A stretch of DNA of 64,000 bases from Clostridia bacterium. GTDB lineage: Bacteria > Bacillota > Clostridia > TANB77 > CAG-508. The stretch lies in assembly GCA_017429505.1 (NCBI GenBank), contig JAFROW010000013.1, forward strand, positions 124,001 through 188,000, in the 5' to 3' direction. The notes under the pieces were generated by a model, which saw nothing but the letters and a program-made list of their open reading frames with translations, ran no database searches and was not told where the DNA came from. A program made the translations under genes and the position numbers. Shown here in pieces: positions 60,213 to 64,000 of the stretch (within the stretch, counting starts at the first letter, position 1; each line of letters begins with the position of its first letter).

Positions 60213-61133
60213 TTATTTTGTCCAAGCTTCAATTGTAATTCTTCCAAGTCTTCCGCTTCTAAAATCATCCAAAATAATTTTTGCAGTTTTTTCGTCATCC
60301 ACATCTCCACCTGAAATAATGGCTCCACGTTTTTTTCCAATTTCTTGCATAATTTCATATATATTGAAATTCTCAGGTTGATCTTGCTCTAAAACTTTTT
60401 CTATATATTCTAATGATATTTTATATCTTTCTGCAACATTTTGTCTATAATTCTCTAAAAGAAATTTTAAAAGCTGATATGCAATTTCTGTTTGTTCTAA
60501 TACATCATCTTTTATCGTTCCTGTAAAAGCTAGATTTAGCGCTGTCTTCTCATCTTCAAATTTTGGCCATAATACTCCTGGTGTGTCTAAAAGATTTATT
60601 TTTTCATTTATACTTATCCATTGTTTTTTCTTGGTAACTCCTGGCCTATTTCCTACTTCTAATCTATTTGTTTTTACAATTCTGTTTATAAATGAAGACT
60701 TTCCAACATTCGGAATACCTAAAATCATTGCTTTTATTTTTCTTCCTGTTCTTCCTTTTTCTACAAATTTAGCTAAATCATCTTTCATAATGTCTTCAAT
60801 AGCTTTTGTTACATCATTTATTCCTTTACCAAGATTACTATCTGTTAAAATACATACTTGTCCATTTTGGTTAAAATGATTCTTCCAAGCTTTGTTTTGT
60901 GCCTCATCTGCCAAGTCTGTTTTATTAAGAACTATTATTTTCTTTTTCCCTTTTGTAAGCTCTACTATATCAGGATTTTGACTTGATAGAGGTATTCTAC
61001 TATCAAGTAGTTCTACTACTATATCTATTAATTTTAAATCCTCTGTTATTTCTCTTTTGGTTTTGGCCATATGGCCTGGATACCAGGAAAACCTTGCTGG
61101 TCGAAAGTTTTTTTCTTCTTTATTTTCTGCCAT
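60213..61133 (-). CDS. rbgA: Ribosome biogenesis GTPase RbgA/YlqF
   Basis: A 306-residue circularly permuted GTPase: WYPGHMAKTKREI at the start, G4 NKTDLAD near residue 76, then G1 GIPNVGKSSFINRI and G3 DTPGVLWPK. The C-terminal domain ends GRITIEAWTK. RbgA acts in late assembly of the 50S subunit. The ATG at 61133 follows AAGGAAGTGATAAAA. It is downstream of two small genes on the same strand. Confidence 0.95.
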   Translation of the reverse strand: MAENKEEKNFRPARFSWYPGHMAKTKREITEDLKLIDIVVELLDSRIPLSSQNPDIVELTKGKKKIIVLNKTDLADEAQNKAWKNHFNQNGQVCILTDSNLGKGINDVTKAIEDIMKDDLAKFVEKGRTGRKIKAMILGIPNVGKSSFINRIVKTNRLEVGNRPGVTKKKQWISINEKINLLDTPGVLWPKFEDEKTALNLAFTGTIKDDVLEQTEIAYQLLKFLLENYRQNVAERYKISLEYIEKVLEQDQPENFNIYEIMQEIGKKRGAIISGGDVDDEKTAKIILDDFRSGRLGRITIEAWTK

Positions 61134-61167
61134 TTTTATCACTTCCTTACTTGCTAATCATAATTAC

Positions 61168-61611
61168 TTATTTTTTAAAATGATTATTCATTAATTTTTT
61201 TATTAATTCTTTTTTTAACTGATCATCTTCGGTATTTTCCACTAATTTAATTATTTTTTCTTCATTTTCATGGTAAGATAAATCACTAAAATAATTCTGC
61301 TTATTTTCATTTGATTTGTTAAATATGTATAAAATTGTAGCAGATAATAAGTCTATAAAGCACCCACAAATTGTTCCTGCAACCAATGTCTCTGTAAATT
61401 TCAATGTATAAACAATAAAACTTGCTATAATTAATAATATTCCAACCCATATCATACAAATAGCATTTTTTACTATCATTTTATTTTGTTGTATTTCCTC
61501 TTTATGATACTCTTCTGAACTTAATTTAGGAGGCTTTTGGAGTTTTACCTTATTATTTTCTTTTCCTAATTTATTATCATCTGATATTTCAAAGTTATTT
61601 TTCTTCTCCAT
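61168..61611 (-). CDS. Hypothetical two-helix membrane protein
   Basis: The 147-residue protein has a charged N-terminal region (KLQKPPKLSSEEYHKEEIQQ), two membrane helices (about 50-67 and 72-92), and a hydrophilic C-terminus. No family is recognised. It overlaps the preceding zinc-ribbon gene by 17 bp, so the two are translated together. Confidence 0.6.
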   Translation of the reverse strand: MEKKNNFEISDDNKLGKENNKVKLQKPPKLSSEEYHKEEIQQNKMIVKNAICMIWVGILLIIASFIVYTLKFTETLVAGTICGCFIDLLSATILYIFNKSNENKQNYFSDLSYHENEEKIIKLVENTEDDQLKKELIKKLMNNHFKK

Positions 61612-61882
61612 TTTCTCCCTCGCTTTTTATTTCATTTTCAATATCATCTAAGCATCCTAATATAAGTCCATTTATAAAAACTGTATTTCCACAATTTCTA
61701 CATGATACTGGTATTAATGGTTGAAATCTTCCTCCTAATTTCATTTCTTTTTTTTCTCCAATTTCTATAGGTGTAACAATGGAAGTATCAACAGTCCATT
61801 CAGAAGATTGGCAGTATGGACAATTAACACCTTTCCATTTTTCATTTAATTTTTTAATTAAATTTTCACTATTAATTTTCAT
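61595..61882 (-). CDS. Zinc-ribbon protein
   Basis: A 95-residue protein with CPYCQS near residue 21 and CRNCGN near residue 60, a four-cysteine zinc ribbon, plus a short helical tail. Such small ribbons may bind nucleic acid or protein. It is coupled to a small membrane protein gene downstream. Function unknown. Confidence 0.65.
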   Translation of the reverse strand: MKINSENLIKKLNEKWKGVNCPYCQSSEWTVDTSIVTPIEIGEKKEMKLGGRFQPLIPVSCRNCGNTVFINGLILGCLDDIENEIKSEGENGEEK

Positions 61883-61960
61883 ATATCCTCCCTAAATCTT
61901 TACTTTTATTAATTTGTATATACCTCAAAATTAAGTTTTACTACTTATATTGTATTCACA

Positions 61961-62704
61961 TTATCTATTTAATATAGAATAACCTCCATCCGGTGTAATT
62001 ATAGAACCTGTAAATATTTTAGATGTTGCTAACATTAAATATACTTCTGCAATTTCATTTGGCATTATAAACTTTTTAATTGGTATATTCTTTAGCCAGT
62101 TTTCCTTCATTTCATCTGTAACAGAGTCCATATATCTTGTATGTACAAATCCTGGAGCTATTGCATTTACATATATCTTAGGTGCTAACTGCATTGCTAA
62201 ATTCTTTGTAAAACTATTTAATGCAGCTTTACCTGCACAGTATCCCATTAGTCCTGGTCTTCCAGAATAATCTGTTCCTCTTATTGATGATGTATTAATT
62301 ATCCATCCTTCATTTTTCATTAATTCTACAGCATATTTTGAACATAGTACTGCTGAAATGAAATTAGTTTCTATATCGGCTTGTATATTTTCTTGATTAA
62401 TATCTTCAAATTTTGTATTGGTCGATTTACCAGCATTATTAACTAAAATATCAAGTTTTCCATATTCTTCTTTTATTTTCTCAAATAAATTTTTAACCTC
62501 ATTTTCTTTAGTTAAATCTGCTTGTATATACATTGAATTTGTTCCCATGTCTCTTAAACTTTTAGCTACTTCTTCTCCTTCTGTTACAGTAGTACTTGAA
62601 CAAATTATAACATTTGCTCCTTCTTTTGCATAAAGTTCTGCTACAGCTTTTCCTATCCCTGTAGATCCACCTGTTACTAATGCAACTTTACCTTCTAATT
62701 TCAT
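61961..62704 (-). CDS. Short-chain dehydrogenase/reductase, FabG-like
   Basis: From the ATG at 62704 (after AAGGAGGAAAAT) the 247-residue protein has the SDR dinucleotide motif VTGGSTGIG, NNAG near residue 88, catalytic Ser in NTSSIRG and Tyr-x3-Lys in YCAGK, and an APGFVHTRYM segment. This is a classical NAD(P)H oxidoreductase resembling 3-oxoacyl-ACP reductase. No fatty-acid genes are adjacent. The partner NTF2-like gene ends 10 bp upstream, so they may share a substrate. Confidence 0.88.
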   Translation of the reverse strand: MKLEGKVALVTGGSTGIGKAVAELYAKEGANVIICSSTTVTEGEEVAKSLRDMGTNSMYIQADLTKENEVKNLFEKIKEEYGKLDILVNNAGKSTNTKFEDINQENIQADIETNFISAVLCSKYAVELMKNEGWIINTSSIRGTDYSGRPGLMGYCAGKAALNSFTKNLAMQLAPKIYVNAIAPGFVHTRYMDSVTDEMKENWLKNIPIKKFIMPNEIAEVYLMLATSKIFTGSIITPDGGYSILNR

Positions 62705-62714
62705 ATTTTCCTCC

Positions 62715-63077
62715 TTATCTTGTAAATCTCCATTGTTTAAAATAATTACATTTTCCTTCTTCATTTAGAGATACTTGAAAAATGCCATCTATTTCTTGTT
62801 TTGTATTTGTTTTAGTCATAGTTCTTGTCATTTGCCAATTTATAATGCAAGTATCTTCATTATAAGCAATTATATCATAATTATAATCTATATCTTTTTG
62901 ATTATCCATAACAACATTCCATAAATTTGTTACTTCCTCAAAATTGGAACATGGTTTATCGATTGGATTCTCGTAATATTCTACATCATTGCTTAGAGTT
63001 TTTAATGTTCTTTTCCAATCTAATTCTTTCCATGAATCCATAAATTCTTTAACCCATTTATCATATTTTTCTTTCAT
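62715..63077 (-). CDS. SnoaL/NTF2-like protein
   Basis: A 120-residue protein with the NTF2-like cone fold signature: WVKEFMDSWKELDWKRTLKTLSNDVEYYENPID at the start, then a strand ending WQMTRTMTKTN and GIFQVSLNEEGKCNYFKQWRF. NTF2-like proteins include isomerases, cyclases and binding proteins. It precedes the SDR gene by 10 bp and probably acts in the same small pathway. Substrate unknown. Confidence 0.72.
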   Translation of the reverse strand: MKEKYDKWVKEFMDSWKELDWKRTLKTLSNDVEYYENPIDKPCSNFEEVTNLWNVVMDNQKDIDYNYDIIAYNEDTCIINWQMTRTMTKTNTKQEIDGIFQVSLNEEGKCNYFKQWRFTR

Positions 63078-63319
63078 AATCTAATCACTCCAATTCTAAA
63101 TTATTTATATTTTTTATTATAGTTTAAGCTATGTAATTACAAATACGAAAAAATCTCTAATCAAAAAAGTGAGTATTTTCAATGCTTATATGGAACTTTC
63201 TATAAATTGTTTTATCGCAGTTGATACTTGTTTTTTCGCTCAATCTCTTCTCCTCCTTTACTTTCACTTGCCGTGTGGCTTATATGCTATATATCTTTTT
63301 TGGCTAAATTCGTTATTTT

Positions 63320-63595
63320 TTATTCATATAAACTTTTAATAACTTTAGTAATACAATCTTCCGCACTTTTTTCATTATCACTAAATTCAATTTTTACTAA
63401 TCTTCCATTAATTTTAAATATATAAGGATTTTTTGCATTTGATATAAATTCTAAAACCCTTTCATTTGGCTTTTTCCTTCTATCTATTTTTATATCTTCT
63501 AAATTATCTACATCATTTGGATTAACTTCTTTAATAGATATATCTTTGCATCTTTTTAATTTTTCTTCTAATTCAGTTATATTATATTTTTTCAT
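63320..63595 (-). CDS. Small hypothetical protein, mobile-element type
   Basis: A 91-residue protein starting MKKYNITELEEKLKRCKDIS, with EVNPNDVDNLEDIKIDRRKKPNERVLEF and NPYIFKINGRLVKIEFSD. The NPY-F-V-K pattern resembles small proteins found on clostridial mobile elements, but I cannot name the family. The ATG at 63595 has no strong ribosome site. A 200-bp AT-rich gap with no gene follows. Confidence 0.5.
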   Translation of the reverse strand: MKKYNITELEEKLKRCKDISIKEVNPNDVDNLEDIKIDRRKKPNERVLEFISNAKNPYIFKINGRLVKIEFSDNEKSAEDCITKVIKSLYE

Positions 63596-63636
63596 ATTTA
63601 TCAAGCTTATCTTTTTTTCTTAATTCAATAATTTCT

Positions 63637-64000
63637 TCATTTTTTACAATCAATATAATATAGTTTTTCTCCATTATTTAGTTCACACAAATATTTAGCT
63701 CCAAATTTTTCATAATAATTTTCTAAATCTGTTTTCAAGTATAATCTATCATATCCTAATTCTTTAGCTTCTTTTAGAATTGCATTATTTAACATCTTAG
63801 AATATCCATTACCCCTATATTCTTTTTTTACATACATAGATGCATACCATGGAGTTAGTTTTCTATCTTGTTCATCTTCATATTTGAACAATGCGATAAA
63901 ACCCAATAAATGGTTTTTTTCAACTAATCCTAAAATGCTTATAAATTTATCTCCATTTAATACTTTTTCTTCTTTCATAGCAAGATATCGTTCCATCTCA
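63637..64000 (-). CDS. GNAT acetyltransferase, partial
   Basis: The frame ends at 63637 and is open to the window edge; an ATG at 63996 may not be the true start because an N-terminal helix of related proteins is missing. The acetyl-CoA loop is YVKKEYRGNGYSKML and the block LTPWYASMYV is typical of one GNAT subgroup. C-terminal LENYYEKFGAKYLCELNNG. Substrate unknown. Confidence 0.75.
   Translation of the reverse strand, partial: EMERYLAMKEEKVLNGDKFISILGLVEKNHLLGFIALFKYEDEQDRKLTPWYASMYVKKEYRGNGYSKMLNNAILKEAKELGYDRLYLKTDLENYYEKFGAKYLCELNNGEKLYYIDCKK

Noticed and set aside
1..64000. CRISPR arrays
   Set aside because: No regularly spaced direct repeats of 25-40 bp were seen, only palindromes and dispersed pairs.
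1..64000. Conventional tRNA or rRNA genes
   Set aside because: Apart from tmRNA I found no tRNA cloverleaf ends or rRNA signature sequences.

Overview
The window comes from a low-GC, spore-forming, anaerobic Firmicute, most likely a gut-type Clostridia member. The evidence is: AT-rich sequence; a Gram-positive PolC replicase; the sporulation genes spoIIP and spoIIM and a SpoVK-like AAA protein; desulfoferrodoxin for oxidative stress in anaerobes; a split clostridial-type transketolase half; and several pilin-like proteins with a GITLIALVITI N-terminus. No species can be named from sequence alone. Almost every gene lies on the minus strand, as expected on one replication arm.

Layout. 1-8.3 kb: yvcK (partial), murB, a pilin-like gene, tmRNA (ssrA) with promoter and terminator, a YdcF-type protein and polC. 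8.4-12.5 kb: an ORF6N gene broken by a stop codon, a second pilin-like gene, desulfoferrodoxin and pgsA. 12.6-17 kb: a cell-wall hydrolysis/division operon ftsE-ftsX-M23 hydrolase-ctpA. 17.1-18.8 kb: an orphan C-terminal transketolase subunit and a DUF5662 gene. 19.1-32.5 kb: a NitT/TauT-type ABC transporter whose ATPase gene is cut in two by a 10.8-kb integrated element. 32.7-38.2 kb: three secreted repeat proteins (BspA-type leucine-rich repeats, Fn3-like domains). 38.3-41.3 kb: spoIIP, xerD, spoIIM. 41.4-43.3 kb: a membrane-anchored protein and phosphofructokinase. 43.6-50.6 kb: a third pilin-like gene interrupted by an IS91-family element with its own tyrosine recombinase, then DUF1836, DUF6429 and AlbA/Schlafen regulators and a duplicated pilin promoter region. 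50.6-64 kb: pnp-rpsO, an AAA ATPase, Mini-RNase III, a sortase-fold protein without catalytic residues, a two-component system, RbgA, a zinc-ribbon and a membrane protein, an SDR with an NTF2-like partner, and a GNAT at the edge.

Most notable region. The 10.8-kb element (about 21112-31912) is bounded by a 2-bp GA repeat and imperfect inverted repeats, and carries a TnpX/TndX-type large serine recombinase at one end. Removing it on paper restores a 255-residue ABC ATPase in frame. Its cargo is a tightly overlapping run of genes: a GreA-like factor, a thymidylate-kinase-like kinase, a CYTH protein, a radical SAM protein with CX8CX2C spacing, a GxSxG hydrolase-like protein, a glycosyltransferase fused to a cytidine-deaminase domain, an AAA_28-type P-loop protein and a GNAT. 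I do not recognise this set as a described system. It looks like a nucleotide/nucleoside-centred biosynthetic or modification pathway, and it is the best candidate here for something new.

Other structure worth noting includes two copies of a 170-190 bp palindrome in the ftsEX/pgsA region, paired operator-like palindromes upstream of the AlbA gene, a 200-bp direct repeat containing a strong promoter and pilin start, and a short promoter-ORF-terminator unit near 18.9 kb.
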